Below are positions 31,578-45,120 of a stretch of DNA of 64,000 nt, piece by piece. Numbering within the stretch: the stretch's first letter is position 1; each line of letters opens with the position of its first letter. The notes below the pieces were generated by a model. It saw only the letters and a program-made list of their open reading frames with translations, did no database searches and had not been told where the DNA came from. The stretch covers positions 4,464,001 through 4,528,000 of the forward strand of contig NC_016473.1 of NCBI RefSeq assembly GCF_000226095.1. The letters are read 5' to 3'. The DNA is from Thermothelomyces thermophilus ATCC 42464. Taxonomy: Eukaryota; Ascomycota; Sordariomycetes; Sordariales; Chaetomiaceae. Position numbers and translations under genes: made by a program.

Positions 31578-34324
31578 ATGCGACCCGACTCGCTGGCGTT
31601 GGCCGCCGTGGCCGCTGTGGCCGCTGTGGCCGGCGCATCGACGCTAACTCCCAACGTGTTGCCGCTCATCGTTCGGAACCCGTACTTGAGCACTTGGCTG
31701 AACCACGCTCGAGGGGCGCCCTGGGAGCATTGGCCCATGTTCTACACTGGGGCTCATGTGGGCAACAACCCCGTCTGTGCCGGCCTCTGGGATCCAGCTG
31801 CGCTAACTTTGCAGGGTTGACAGGTTGGCTTCTCGGTCATGGCCTCTGTCCCAGAGACAGGCAAGGTCTATCCGCTCCTCGGACGACCGCAGGATTCCCT
31901 GCCGCGCGGCTACGGACGCTACGACGTCGGATACCCGGAGTATCTGGGCGCCACTTTTGATGCGTCGACGACGAACCTGACGTACCGGGTGTCGGGAAGC
32001 TCGCCGGGGGATTACGTACGGCTGACGCTGTCTTTCCTCTCGCCCATCACGCCGTCATCCACATTCAGGCAGTCGATCCCCGCCGCCTACCTGACCGTCC
32101 TCGCCGAGGGTTGTCTCGACGTCAGCGTCTACACCGACCTCAATGGCGAGTGGGTCACGGGGAACAGGGGCAACGTGGTGACGTGGGATTTCCACAGACA
32201 CAACCGCTCAGAGAGCAGCGGCGGCTGGGGCACCGAGCTGAAGACGTGGAAGGTCGCGCGCGCCGGTCAGCAACTCTTCACCGAGTTTGCTGACCGCGCC
32301 GAGTGGGGGACGCTGTACTTCACGGGTCCGGCCGACGCTCACCACCAGAGCGGCACGTCTGCGGTTTTGCGCAAACAGTTCGCCGAGAACGGGGTCTTGA
32401 GGGACGAAGTCGACGGCCGGTTCCGTCGTGTCATGGACGAGGAGCCCGTGTTTGCCTTCTCCAAGTCTTTCGGACTCGCCGGCGCCGGCAAGCCCGGGAC
32501 TGGGTGCCACTGGAAGAAGGGGAGCGTCACCTTTACGTTCGCGCTGGTCCAGGACCCTGTGGTGCAGTTCGCGAGGGCCAGCGGGCTGAAGCACATGAAA
32601 CCGCTCTGGAAGTCGTACATCTCGCACGCAGACGAGCTCGTCACGTTCCACTACGACGACTTCCACACCGCCGCGGCCCTTGCCAGGAACTATTCGAACT
32701 CGCTGGCGCGCGATGCGTACAACTCGGGCTCGCAGGACTACCAGGACATTGCCGCGCTCTCGGCCCGCCAGGTCCTGGGCGCCACTCAGTTCTCCGGAAC
32801 TCCGGAGAGCCCGATCCTGTTTCTGAAGGAGATCTCCTCCAACGGCAACTTCCAAACCGTAGATGTCATCTTCCCGGCCTTCCCATTCTTCCTGTACACC
32901 AACCCGAAGTGGCTGGCATACCTCCTGGAGCCGCTGCTGGAGCACCAGCTCAGCGGCCAGTATCCGAACGACTATAGCATGCACGACCTCGGCACCCACT
33001 TCCCGAACGCGACGGGCCACCCAGACGGGAGAGACGAGTACATGCCGGTCGAGGAGTGCGGCAACATGCTCATCATGGCCCTCGCCTTCGCCAACGCCCT
33101 GCGTTACGACACGGAGCCTGCGTTCCTCAGAGCACGCGACGGCGTCGGCGCAGCAGCAGCACCGCCCCCGTCGTCCTCCGGCCGGCACAACTCAGTCGTC
33201 GACAATTACGGTATCGATCTCCACAGCGACCTTGACATGGCAGACGGCAGCGGCAGCGGCAGCACGGGCGACAGAGCTGCCCGAAGGTGGCTCGCGCGCT
33301 CGTACAAGCTCTGGGAGCAGTGGACGGCCTACCTCGTGCGCGAGTCGCTGATCCCGCACAACCAGCTCTGCACCGACGACTTTGCCGGGTGGCTGGCCAA
33401 CCAGACAAACCTGGCGCTCAAGGGCATCATCGGTATCAGAGCCATGAGCGAGATCGCCGATCTGGTCGGCAAGGACGAAGACGCGAAGCGATACAGGGAC
33501 ATCGCGGAAGACTACATCGCCAAGTGGCAGGAGTATGGGATCTCGCGAGACCGGACGCATGCCAAGCTGGCGTATACGTGGTACGGGTCGTGGACGACCA
33601 TCTATAACCTATACGCCGACTCCCTCCTGTGTTTCCACGTCACCGAGAACGGCGAGTCCGCGACGACGCGCAGCCTCGGAGGAGATGGCCAGAAGCCGAT
33701 CGGGGGTGGCGACGGGAAGGAAAAGCCTTTTATCCCCGACGAGGTATATCAGATGCAGAGCGACTGGTACCACGCCGTGCTGCAAAAGTATGGCCTACCC
33801 CTCGACTCGAGGCACTTATACACAAAGAGTGACTGGGAGTTCTTTGCTGCTGCCGTCACGGGAGAGAAGACGAGGACAGAGATCCTGACGGCGGTGGCGC
33901 GGTGGGTGAATGAGACTGTTGTCGGTAAGTTCTCGTTTCGGCGTCTCTTTTCTTCCCTCCCTTCCCCCCCCCCCCCACCTTTTATGTTCTTCCTCTACCT
34001 TTCAAGACCGACCGAAGAAGGAATGATGGCTGACAGGGCTCTTTCTCTCTCTCTGTCTCACACACGCGTACAGACCGCCCATTAACGGACTTGTACGAGA
34101 CCGAAGGAAATGGCAACTTCCCCGGCAACATCCGATTCATGGCGCGGCCAGTCGTGGGCGGACACTTTGCCTTTCTAGCCTTGGAGAGGGCGTGTGGGGG
34201 GAAGGCTACCGAGGCGTTGCGGTTCTTGGACCGCTCGCCGCCTGCCGTCATCGACGTGGTTAAAGTGTTGCAGGCGGAGCGGCAAGAGGGAATGGAGACA
34301 GACGATGAGTGGGACGATCTCTAG
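31578..34324 (+). CDS. gtaA: Secreted glutaminase, GtaA family
   Basis: Extracellular hydrolysis of glutamine to glutamate and ammonia. Exons 31578..31757, 31824..33924, 34074..34324; introns 66 nt (GTGGGC donor, GACAG acceptor) and 149 nt (GTAAGT donor); 843 residues. The N-terminus (LALAAVAAVAAVAG) is a signal peptide. The mature protein opens LTPNVLPLIVRNPYLSTWL, and the first splice gives FYTGAH|VGFSVMASVPETG; VYPLLGRPQDSLP follows. The middle has HDLGTHFPNATGH and EYMPVEECGNMLIMAL, the second half RWLARSYKLWEQW and LAYTWYGSWTTIYNLYAD, both typical of this Aspergillus GtaA-like family. Several NxT/S sites fit secretion. Two low-complexity insertions (a poly-Ala/Pro loop and GSGSGS near 450-480) look lineage specific. 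Glutaminase activity is from family knowledge. Confidence 0.9.
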
Positions 34325-35545
34325 AGGAGAGGAGCAGGGGTATGTTAACTATATTTAGGTAGGATACCGTCTCTTGTGGACGGCTTCACCGTTGTCCGTG
34401 ATAACCACTCTGTGCTCTCGGGACGGGCCAAAACCCAAAGCAGCAAAACTCTCTGGGTAGTATTCCGTACACTAGATAACATTAGGTTTACGTCGGAAGA
34501 AGCAAAATACCTAGATATGGATCACGTCGAGCGATTCACTACCTAGATGGGCCCTACTAGCGTCATTACATGGCACCTGTCTCTGCTGCGATGATTCAAA
34601 GTCCCTACCTCGAGCCTACCACATGCCTACGTCGAGTGAGGCCGGCAGTTGAGTCGCATGGTTCGCACATTGTGAGTTTTGTAATTATGCGCCTTCTCGC
34701 GGTTGTTGGTTTTCGCCTGCGGCCTTGCCGCTACGGGGGGCGGCCAATTGCTGTTCGAGCTCAGGTTAGTTAACCCAATGAAATTGAGAAAGGCGCCTCG
34801 GGATTGCCGTCGCTGGCATTGCAGAGTTGCCCTGCCCCCCAGTCTCAGCAATGATTGGCATTTGAGCACTTCGTGGCCAAACGGGTGCATGGGAAATCAC
34901 GGTTCTCGATGATTCGGCTCGGGGTGCAATGCCTAGTGTACTGCGGATTCTTATATTGAATTCGAAGTGGATGAACAAAGGATTACTCGATGCCGTCAAC
35001 ACGAGTACACTAACTAACTATTTAAAGCTCCACTTGGCTTCGAGACCAAAGGGAGCGCGCCAGAAGAGGTGTGCTCCAGGCAACACCTCGCCGCCTCAGG
35101 CTAGCCCCACCCCCAAGAACACTAAGCCTGTTATGCAAAAATAATAACGTTAATAAGGGAAAAAAAAGGGCGAGCGCGACTGGGAAAGCGTGCCACTGGC
35201 CGCACGCATCCACGCATCGTCGCCTCCAAAAAAATTCGCCTCTTTCCTCGCATCCTGTGTGGCCTCGCGGACTTGGGCATGCACTTGCGCTTTACTACTA
35301 TTCACTTCCTTTTTGATCTTTAATCCCTTGTTATCACAGTTGCTGTCGGCGGATACCCAAAACCCATCCTTCATTCACCCCCGGGCAATTGTTGCGAGGC
35401 CCCGACAACCTTGACACTCTTGTTTTTTTCTTCCGCCTCTCGATCAATCAACTTTCCCGATCTCGCTCCACTCTTAAGTTCGAGCACCTCCGCAACTTCT
35501 TGCCGTTCCATTTCGTCAACACAATACGCAATCAACTCCATCACC
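34325..35545. other. Intergenic, 1.2 kb
   Basis: Between gtaA and the Tra2-like gene, both on the plus strand. The last ~250 bp is pyrimidine rich (35400-35540) and likely the Tra2-like leader. Nothing coding was recognised. Confidence 0.45.
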
Positions 35546-36817
35546 ATGGCGACTACCTCAATGGATTACGAAGCCACTGGCGAGCGCTACGATGGTAATA
35601 TCTCTTTTGTGTCCTTCTTTCCCGCCTGTCGCTGCGATGGCATGCGCGTCCTGCTGCTGCGCGCAGTTGCCTTCGGTTGCCCGGCCCGCTAAACAAACCT
35701 CCTAGATGACGGCCCTCGCTACGATCGCGACCGTAGTGCGTCCCCTCGTCGCGACGATGGCCACGACTCGCGTCGTCGCTCCGTGTCCCCCAACGGCAAT
35801 GATCGGTAAGTAGCGCGCCGACGCGTGTGCCCCTCTCGCAGCCGATGACAACAACATTCCGCCTGCTAACTCGCACAGCAGCGCCCCCATCAAGAGCGAC
35901 AGTGGCAACAAGGAAGACGATGGTGCCACCAACCCCGGCTCCAACCTTTTCGTGACCGGCATTCACCCGCGCTTGGAAGAGTCGGAAATCACCCGTCTCT
36001 TTGAGAAATATGGCGAGGTTGAGAAGTGTCAGATCATGAGGGACCCGCACTCGGGCGAATCGCGCGGCTTTGGCTTCGTCAAGATGGTCACGTCCGAGCA
36101 GGCCGATGCCGCCATGGAAGGCCTGCGCGGCGAGGTCATCGAGGGCCGTACTCTCAACATTGAGAAGGCGCGCCGTTCTCGCCCCCGCACCCCAACTCCC
36201 GGCAAATACTTCGGTCCCCCAAAGCGTGGTGAGCCCATCCTCGTCTGTGTGCTCGTCGATGCCGGTGCTGATACTACCCTCCCACAGACCCCCGTAGCCG
36301 TTACGATGACCGTCGCCGCGGCGGATATGGCGGATATGGCGGTGGCTATGGCCGTGATGATTCATACCGCGGCGGCCGTGGCTATGGCCGCGATGACCGC
36401 GGTTATGACCGTGGCTACGACCGTGGTTATGATCGCGGTTACGACGGCGGCCGCGGTGGACGCGACTACCGCGACGACCGTGGCTACAGCCGCGACTATC
36501 GTGAGGACCGTGGCTACGACCGCCGTGACCGCGATGACGGCTACGGCAGCCGCGCTGATCGGTACGGTGGTCGTGACGACCGCGACCGCTACGGAGGCGG
36601 CCGCGGCGGTTATGATGACCGCCGTGGTCCTAGCTATGATCGTGACCGCTATGACCGCCCCAGCGACCGTGATTCTCGCCCTCGCGATTCCGCCCCTAGT
36701 GCGTCCGGTGCCTATGCTGACCCGGCCCCTCGTGGTGACACCCGCGAGCCCTATGGTAGTCTTACTCGAACCCCGTCCAGATCGAGAGTGCTGACTTGCC
36801 CAACAGGTGGCCGTTAA
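35546..36817 (+). CDS. Tra2-like RNA-binding protein (one RRM, RGG/RGY-rich tail)
   Basis: Putative splicing regulator in the nucleus. Exons 35546..35594, 35706..35805, 35879..36228, 36288..36755, 36807..36817; introns 111, 73, 59 and 51 nt, all GT-AG; 325 residues. The N-terminus has SR dipeptides (RDRSASPRRDDGHDSRRRS). A single RRM follows at about 67-145 with RNP2 LFVTGIH and RNP1 SRGFGFVKM, ending NIEKARRSRPRTPTPGKYFG, the linker shared with transformer-2 proteins. The long tail is built from Arg/Gly/Tyr/Asp units (RGYDRGYDRGYDRGYDGGRGG). The last exon supplies only GGR and the stop. Reading through the third intron instead gives a spurious Ala/Met/Thr-rich tail in another frame. Exact orthology to Tra2 rather than another SR-type protein is likely but not proven. 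Confidence 0.88.
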
Positions 36818-39800
36818 TCAATCCTCTCCTCGACACCAAGCTTTGCTTGTGTGACCGGGGCACCTGGGCACCAGCCAGATGGTTAAGTTGCAGCGCAGAT
36901 TTTTTCTCCCTATTATCTCTTCGCTATTTGGCATGGGCACAGAATTCGGATTCCCCAAAAATTGCGATCGATTGGAGTTCACGGCAGGCATGGGTGGGTT
37001 AAAGGCCCTGTTTCGGCACATCGCCCTTCGTCAGACTGGTTCCCTATATCTTAGCCATTGGTGGTGCGACCCTCGACTTTTGATGGCAATGGGATCTGGC
37101 TCGGTCTGCAGCAGCACTAGTCGGCATTGTCTAAGGCAACCCCCCTTCTGACTCGCTTCGGTTCCTCGGTTCGGATCGGGGAACGGAGTGGATGGGTGCC
37201 GCCTCTGTACGATTACCTTTCTTTGCGCCTTCACGCCACAGCGGCACATCACATACCATGACGGCCCTGCAACAGCAGCATATTTCATCTCCGGGGGTTC
37301 TCCTTCCGTAGTCGGCATGATACGATAACCACCATCAACACACAGCAGCCCTAATCGTGACAACCAGCGCAGCCTTGATGCCCCTCGATTTGGTGGCAGC
37401 GTCTCTCCGGGCTGGCTGGCAACTATCGGCCTGTTCTGGAAGGCCGGGCAGCCCCTCCGACTCTCTGTAAACCGCGACTGTCGCTCATTCGCTCGTTGAC
37501 CATGCGTCTTTGCAACCCCGATCTCGTCTTGCCGTGCGTGAATTTTGCAAGTCGCTGTCCGCCTCCGCCTGCCTCGCCTAATCGATTCCGTGAATCGCGG
37601 ATTCTCGAGAAGATACAATATCCTCTTCTGGCTCAGTTGCGCCCTGAACTGCGGTCCAAAGTTCGAACAGTGAAAGATTTATTGACCGATCTGGCATAGC
37701 GGTAAGGTTCTTTGTTACATGGGACAGAAGAGCTGACCTCTGTGTTTTAGGATTTTTTTTTTGGAAATATGTCTTGCAGCGTATCTTCACATCCTCTTTC
37801 GGTATGACAGTATTCCATTATTTGATCCTGTCCTTGAATCAGAGAATTGCTGTCGACGGCCGTCTGGTCCAGTCCAGTTTGGTCTTTGGCGGTTTGTGTT
37901 GATGCTCCCTCGGTTCAGTGCCACATCGTGCAGGGTTTCTGCACGAGGCTGAGACATGCGCCCTAAGAGGCTATATCCCGCCGTGATATGGCGCGTTCGG
38001 ACCCTTGCTCTTGCGATGGGACTACTATCTCTTGGCTTATCCGATCCGCTGTGTCGGGTCACTTTAAAGGGCTGTTGCGGCTCCTTTCGGACCTCAGCCG
38101 CTTCGTCTTGACTGCGCTGGGGATGGGCAGACGTCATCGCATGCCCATGTGCAAACTGTTGAGTTGTAGGCAAATTGCGTTGCAAACTGCTTGGTTTCTG
38201 CAGTTCGAAGGCCAAGCGGTCCATGCGTTCACTTGTGGCCCTGTGTTCATTTCCTTCCGCCACGCAGTGACAAGGGTTTTCCGGACGACAAACTGGGCGT
38301 CCCCAACATAGTTCTCAACAATGCTGCCCATCCGTTCTTTTCAGTCGAAAATGGATGGATGCACTGAATAATGGTAATTGTTGACGAGTTAGCTTATGCT
38401 TACCGCACTGAAGACTCAAGGCTAGATACCGATTTACATAGTTCAATTCTAAGCAGTTCTCATCACCAATCTCCATCACATGGCGGATGCTCTGGAACCC
38501 CCAAAAGCCTTGAAACCATGCCAATACTCAACGGGTCTGGCTGCTTACGGAACACATGTGCTGCGCATGCGATGTTCCGTACTTCGGCCGAGCGAGTCGG
38601 AACGGCAAACCCGAGATGGAGATAATTACGACAGTACAGTACGCCGCTTACGAGTAACTGTTCTGGGCACAAAACTCTCCGATGCAATTTCCTTGCAGCG
38701 GAAACAAACCGGCGGCACCCGCGGCACCCCGCAGCTCGAACACGACTTTCTGTGTATACTAGCGATGTGAGTGATTGCTTGTTGAACGATGAGTCAGACC
38801 ATCGGTGAGACAGCAGCGAATGAATGCAAAAGTGAATCCTTTCCTTTTTAAAGAGCCGGCTCAATTCTCTCTGGCTACACGACCTGGGGGACGACGCTGA
38901 TGCCAAGCCTTGTCCCCCGTCTCGGTTTCGGTTCTGCCCCAGTGAGTTGTCAAGTCTACACTAAAAGTCCGAACTCGTTCGTCAAGAGAAATCGACTGCA
39001 TCTTCTGATAACGGCGCGGGACGAAATGAGTAATCACCTACCTACGCAAAGATAGTCATGTATGAATCTAATTCATTGTTGGGACAAACCCATGCCTTGA
39101 GAAACTGCGAATGTTAGAGCTACCGTCTATTTAAAAGTCTTCGTTGTTTCCGCAAGTTGGTTGATTAAATTTAGTAAGCGTGTGGAAGGTCCAGTGTGCG
39201 GGTTTCGAGAGGTCCACGCGGCCGCCCTGCGCTAAATTAGTGTAGGGAAGCATGCACCGTGCAAGGGCTGTCAAGAAGCTTGTCCGCGCGCCACCGTCCA
39301 ATCACCCGGCGGGTGATTATTATAAAATGAGCGGATACGGATACAGGGATAGTTACAGGTTGCCGAGGGACCACCAACCCCCCAGAAGCCCGTTAGTTTG
39401 GTTGCGTAACTTGCAACCGCGACTTCGTGCTTCGCTACTAGTGTACTGTTGGCGCATTGGACAGAGAGAAGTTATGTACACCGAATACATCCGTCCTCGG
39501 CAGTGGGAATCATGACGTGTTCCTGCTGTTCACTGTGGGTTGATGGGAGTCCCTCTGCGTAAGCGGATAACTCAGGTACTCAGTGTACGAAGCACCTACA
39601 CTATCCGGACACACACCTGCAGCGAAAGTGTGTGTAAGGTATGGTCGGTGCTATGTGTGCCTCTCGAGGCATCAATAAGGCCGCCAGCAAACCCCAGAGC
39701 TCCGGGGCCTTTCTTGATGGGGAAACGTCGCGGTGGCCGGAGCAAAAAGGGCGATATGCCCGATATCTCCGTAGGATTTTTGGAGTAGGCAGAGGAATAA

Positions 39801-40493
39801 AGGGCAGTGTCCACCACAGGAAGCCCGCAGAGAGAGGGTGAATTCATAGTGGGGACTCGAGAATCGGCGCTCGGCGGTGCCGTACTCCGACGGTGGGCTA
39901 GCCATCGATGTCATTTCGAACGCTAAAGCTTTCGAGCCTGCAAGGGTTACGCTCGGGTTTTGAGCCTGCCATCGGGAAGAACATGGGCGGCTGGAGGGGT
40001 GGTCTGAAGCAACGACGGAGACGGAGGCACGGATTGGGGTCCGGTGGAAAGTTCCCGGCTTGCTCGCTCTTTCCCAACATTTGGCTGCTGCAGTCAATGT
40101 TCTTAACCCTGATTATTCCCGTTGAGCTGTTAGGTTTCCATTCCTAGTCAATCGCTCATTCAGAGAGGCCCTGGGCGCATTCGACTGGTTCCTAGGTTAT
40201 ATTTTTTTTCTTTCTTTTTCTCTCTTCCCCTCCATTGTGAAGTTTCGAGCAATTTCACCTTCCAGCCGCATCGACATCAGTGCCAGCGTCATAATTACCC
40301 TGTACATCTGCATTACGCGCCTCTTGCTGCCCCACCGCACATCGCCAAGCTACGAACTGAATCGATTTCCCGAATAATACGCGCTTCTATTTCTGGCATT
40401 ATACCTGAGATTTTGTTCCTGTGAGCCCAGTCACACGCCGACCACGCCGACCACGCCGGCCTCTCATGATCTCGTGGCTTGGGCCACTCTACC
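36818..40493. other. Gene-poor stretch, 3.7 kb
   Basis: Downstream of the Tra2-like gene and upstream of the ABC transporter. Open frames are short and unconvincing (longest 206 codons minus at 40313..40933, overlapping the transporter). A GTACAGTAC word lies at 38634. A T/C-rich run (40198..40235) sits about 260 bp before the transporter start and may mark its core promoter or leader. A non-coding RNA cannot be excluded. Confidence 0.4.
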
Positions 40494-43400
40494 ATGGCGG
40501 ACCCTTCCAATGAGAAAGCAGTGGAAGCGGGAGCGTTTGAACCTCGGCCGGCCACAGAACCACCACCATCTCGCGGGGCACCGCTCGCCGGAAACCAGGA
40601 GCAGGAAAGGCTGGAGGGCGAGGATGGGCTCCGGAGGACGGAGACCGCCGTGGACAAGACCGAGGATGCTGAGGGGAGACACGACCTGAACCGCCTGGGG
40701 ACCACGGCTACCGCCACCAGCGTGACCAGTACCGCAGCAACAAACAGGCTGCCCGAGCAGAAGCCATGGTACAAGCAGCCGAACCCTCTGAGATGGGGTC
40801 GGATCCCTCCGGTACCCAAGGAGAAGGAGGTGTGTCCGGAGTACAAGGCCGGCTTCTTCAGTTCACTGCTGTTCGCCTGGATGGGACCCTTGATGAACCG
40901 CGGGTACAAGCGCCCGCTCGAGTTCAACGACATCTACAGCGTCAACCCGGACCGCGCCGTCGACCCCCTGACCGACAAGCTGCGGGCCGCCTTCAAGCGC
41001 CGCCTTGACGCCGGAGACAAGTACCCGCTGCTCTGGGCCATCAACGAGACCTTCTTCTGGGAGTTCTGGTTCGGCGGCTTCTGCTCCCTCGCCTCTTCCG
41101 TCTTGCAGGTCTTGTCCCCATTTGTGCTGCGATTCCTGATCCAGTTCGCCGCCGACGCATATGTCGCAAGCCTCAGGGGCCTTCCCACCCCCCACATCGG
41201 CCGCGGCATAGGCCTGGTCATCGGCGTCACGTGTATGCAGGTCCTGCAGAGTTTGGCGACCAACCACTTCATCTACCGCGGCATGCTCGTGGGTGGCATG
41301 ACGAGGGCTTCTCTGATCAGTCTGATCTACGAGAAGTCCATGGTGATTTCGGGACGTGCCAGGGCCGGGGGCGCAGAGCTCCCGGACATACCCGCTGCCA
41401 AGGCGGCGGCAGAGCAGAGGAAGAAGGACATGGCGCGTCAAGCAAAGAAGAGCAGGAAAGGCCCGGCGGGGAAGCCCCCGGGTGTCCCTGGCGACGGCGT
41501 CGGCTGGGACAACGGGAGGATCGTAAGTCCACAATGAGCTCCCCCAGAATGATAACTGTCTGTTGCTGTATTCCAGGGGACGACACTGACACGTCTTACA
41601 GATGGCCTTGATGAGTGTGGATACCTACAGAATAGACCAGGCATTTGGTCTATTCCACATCGTCTGGGCGTCGCCCATCGCGATCCTCGTCACCCTGGCG
41701 CTACTCCTCGTCAACCTGACGTACAGCGCCCTCGCCGGCTTCGGCCTGCTGGTGATTGTCGTGCCCCTTCTCTCCAAGGCCGTCAAGGGTTTGTTTGCTC
41801 GGAGAAGAGACATCAATAAAATCACGGACCAGAGAGTGAGCCTTACGCAGGAAATCCTGCAGTCAGTCCGGTTCGTCAAGTTCTTCGGGTGGGAGGAATC
41901 CTTCCTGAAGCGTCTCGACGAATTCAGGTCTCGCGAGATCGGAGCCATCCAGGTGGTGCTGGGCATCCGCAATGCCATAATGGCCATCGGCGTCTCGTTG
42001 CCCATCTTTGCCTCCATGCTCTCCTTCATCACCTACTCGCTCTCCCATCACAATCTCGCACCCGCCGAGGTGTTCTCCTCACTGGCCCTCTTCAACAGCC
42101 TGAGAATGCCCCTGAACATACTCCCCCTAGTCATCGGCCAGGTCACCGACGCGATGTCGTCAATCACGCGTGTCCAAGAGTTCCTGATTGCCGAGGAGCG
42201 CGAGGACGAAGCCATCCACAAGCCCGACGCCACCCACGCAGTAGAGATGCGCAATGCTTCCTTCACGTGGGAGAGAACGCGGACACAGGATAACGAGGGA
42301 ACCATTGCCGGGCCGGCGCCGGTCTCTGGCCCAACGCGAGAGAAGCCCGACAGCTCCAAGGCTGATTCGTGCGAAGAATCCAGCACCCTTGCGGAGGAGC
42401 AGGAGCCGTTCAAGCTTCAGGATCTAAACTTTACGATTGGTAGAAACGAGCTTGTTGCTGTCATTGGCACCGTTGGCAGCGGCAAGACGTCCCTGCTCGC
42501 TGCTCTAGCCGGCGACATGCGTCAGACGAGCGGCGAGGTCATATTGGGCGCCACCAGGTCCTTCTGCCCTCAGTACGCCTGGATTCAGAACGCAACAGTC
42601 CAAGAGAACATTCTTTTCGGCAAAGAGATGGACAGGGAATGGTATTCCGAGGTTGTTAAAGCGTAAGTCGTCTCGAACCCTCGCCTAGTAACGTTCCAGA
42701 TCTCCGCTGACGGTCTCCCAAGGTGCGCCTTGCAACCGGACTTGGACATGCTGCCCAACAACGACATGACGGAAATCGGAGAGAGGGGCATCACCATCTC
42801 CGGAGGGCAAAAGCAGAGGTTGAACATCGCTCGCGCCATCTATTTCGATGCCGACATAGTCCTGTTGGACGACCCTCTGAGCGCAGTCGACGCTCATGTA
42901 GGCCGTCATATCTTCGACAATGCCATCCTCGGTCTGCTCAAAGACAAGTGCCGCATCTTGGCGACGCATCAACTCTGGGTTCTGAACCGCTGCGACCGTA
43001 TCATCTGGATGGAGGGTGGCAAGATTCGGGCCATCGACACTTTTGATAACCTCATGAGGGATTCCGAAGGCTTCCGGCAACTGATGGAGTCGACGGCCGT
43101 AGAAAAGAAGGACGAAGAGGACGCAGCCACCCAGGTACCTGGAGACAAGGGCCCTGCCAAGAAGAAGAAGCAGAAGAAGGGCGGCCTGATGCAAGCCGAG
43201 GAACGCGCAGTATCGAGCGTCCCCTGGTCGGTGTACGCTTCCTACATCAAAGCGTCGGGCTCGTACCTGAATGCTCCCCTTGTCCTCAGCCTCTTGATCC
43301 TGTCACAGGGAGCCAACATCGTCACGAGTCTGTGGTTGTCTTGGTGGACCTCGGACAAGTTCGGCTACAACATGGGAACGTACATTGGCGTCTACGCCGG

Positions 43401-45120
43401 CCTCGGCGCCGGTCAAGCGCTGATTATGTTCCTCTTCATGATATCGCTCTCCGTGTTCAGCACAAGAGCAAGCAAAGGGATGCTCCGTCAGGCCGTGACC
43501 AGGGTTCTGCGCGCTCCCATGTCCTTCTTCGACACTACGCCCCTCGGCCGCATCACGAACCGATTCAGCCGCGACGTTGACGTCATGGATAACACCCTCG
43601 CGGATGCGATGCGCATGTACTTCTTCAGCGTCGGCACCATCCTCGCTGTCTTCATTCTCATCATTGCTTATTTCTACTACTTTGTCATTGCTCTCGTGCC
43701 CTTGGTCATCGTCTTCCTCTTTGCCACAAACTACTACCGTGCCTCGGCCCGCGAAATCAAGCGCATCGAGTCGATTCACCGGTCGACCCTGTCTGCTAAG
43801 TTTTCCGAGGGCTTATCCGGCATCGCCTGTATCAGGGCCTATGGGCTAACAGGCCGATTCATTGCCGACATTCGCAAGGCTATCGATAACGTGGACTCGG
43901 CTTACTTCCTCACTTACTCGAACCAGAGGTGGCTGTCGGTGCGGCTCGATCTGATAGGCAACTGCCTGGTCTTCACGACCGGTATCCTAGTGGTGACGTC
44001 CCGATTCTCGGTCGACCCGTCGATCGGCGGCCTGGTCCTCTCGTATATCCTGGCCGTCGTCCAGATGATACAGTTTACTGTTCGCCAGTTCGCCGAAGTT
44101 GAGAACGGAATGAACTCGGTAGAGCGTCTCCGCTACTATGGCACCGAACTCGAGCAGGAAGCGCCTCTGAAGACGATCGAGGTCCGAAAATCCTGGCCGG
44201 AGAAGGGCGAGATCACCTTTGACAACGTCGAGATGCGGTATCGCCCGGGCCTTCCGCTCGTATTGCAAGGCCTTAGCATGCACATCCGGGGCGGTGAGCG
44301 CATTGGCATCGTCGGACGCACTGGCGCCGGCAAGAGTTCCATCATGTCCACCCTGTTCCGACTGGTAGAGCTCTCGGGCGGTCACATCACCATTGACGGG
44401 GTCGACATCTCGACCATTGGGCTGCATGACCTCCGTTCCCGCCTCGCTATCATCCCCCAAGACCCGACCCTCTTCCGTGGAACGGTGCGGAGCAACCTCG
44501 ACCCCTTTGGCGAGCACACCGACCTCGAACTGTGGTCCGCGCTGCGGCAAGCCGACTTGGTCTCGGACGACGCCGGGCCGAGCTCGGACTCGGAAGGGGT
44601 TTCTCCATATCGCGACGGCACTAACACGGCGGCCAAGGAGACCTCCCGCATCCACCTCGACACGACTGTCGAGGAAGACGGGCTCAACTTTTCGCTCGGA
44701 CAGCGCCAGCTGATGGCGCTGGCGCGGGCCCTCGTGCGCGGCTCGCAGATCATCGTGTGCGACGAGGCCACGTCGAGCGTCGACATGGAGACGGACGACA
44801 AGATCCAGGCGACCATCGCCACGGGCTTCCGCGGAAAGACGCTGCTGTGCATTGCCCACCGGTTGCACACCATCATCGGGTACGATCGCATCTGCGTCAT
44901 GGACAAGGGCCGCATCGCCGAGATGGGTCCGCCGATCGAGCTGTGGGAGAATGAGGGGGGCATCTTCAGGAGCATGTGCGAGCGCAGCGGCATCCGGGGG
45001 GAGGATATCCGCAACGCGAAGGCAGCTTTGGAAGGGCTGCTGAGGCGGGATGCTGCACCCGCGACGGCGGCGGAGATCGCTGGTGGTGAAGAGGTGAGGG
45101 AAGGGGAAGCAAACAGGTGA
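40494..45120 (+). CDS. yor1: ABCC-type multidrug transporter, Yor1-like
   Basis: Plasma-membrane ATP-driven exporter of organic anions and drugs (oligomycin in yeast). Exons 40494..41522, 41602..42662, 42723..45120; introns 79 and 60 nt; 1,495 residues. Order is TMD1-NBD1-TMD2-NBD2 without the extra N-terminal TMD0 of long MRPs. The cytosolic N-terminus contains PLRWGRIPPVP then AGFFSSLLFAWMGPLM, typical of Yor1. NBD1: Walker A GTVGSGKTS, signature ISGGQKQR, Walker B IVLLDDPLSAVD. A Lys-rich linker (AKKKKQKKGG) precedes TMD2. NBD2: Walker A GRTGAGKSS, signature FSLGQRQ, Walker B IIVCDEATSSVD, and the H-loop as CIAHRLHTI. NBD1 has Asp where catalytic Glu is usual, the ABCC asymmetry. The ATG at 40494 replaces an upstream TTG in the same frame. 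Confidence 0.94.

Noticed and set aside
35952-36794. 280-codon plus frame with an Ala/Met/Thr tail
   Set aside because: Its first part is the RRM exon, but after 36228 it reads through an intron in the wrong frame; splicing restores the RGY-rich tail.
37031-37618. 195-codon minus frame downstream of the Tra2-like gene
   Set aside because: No family likeness and no codon pattern like the neighbouring genes.
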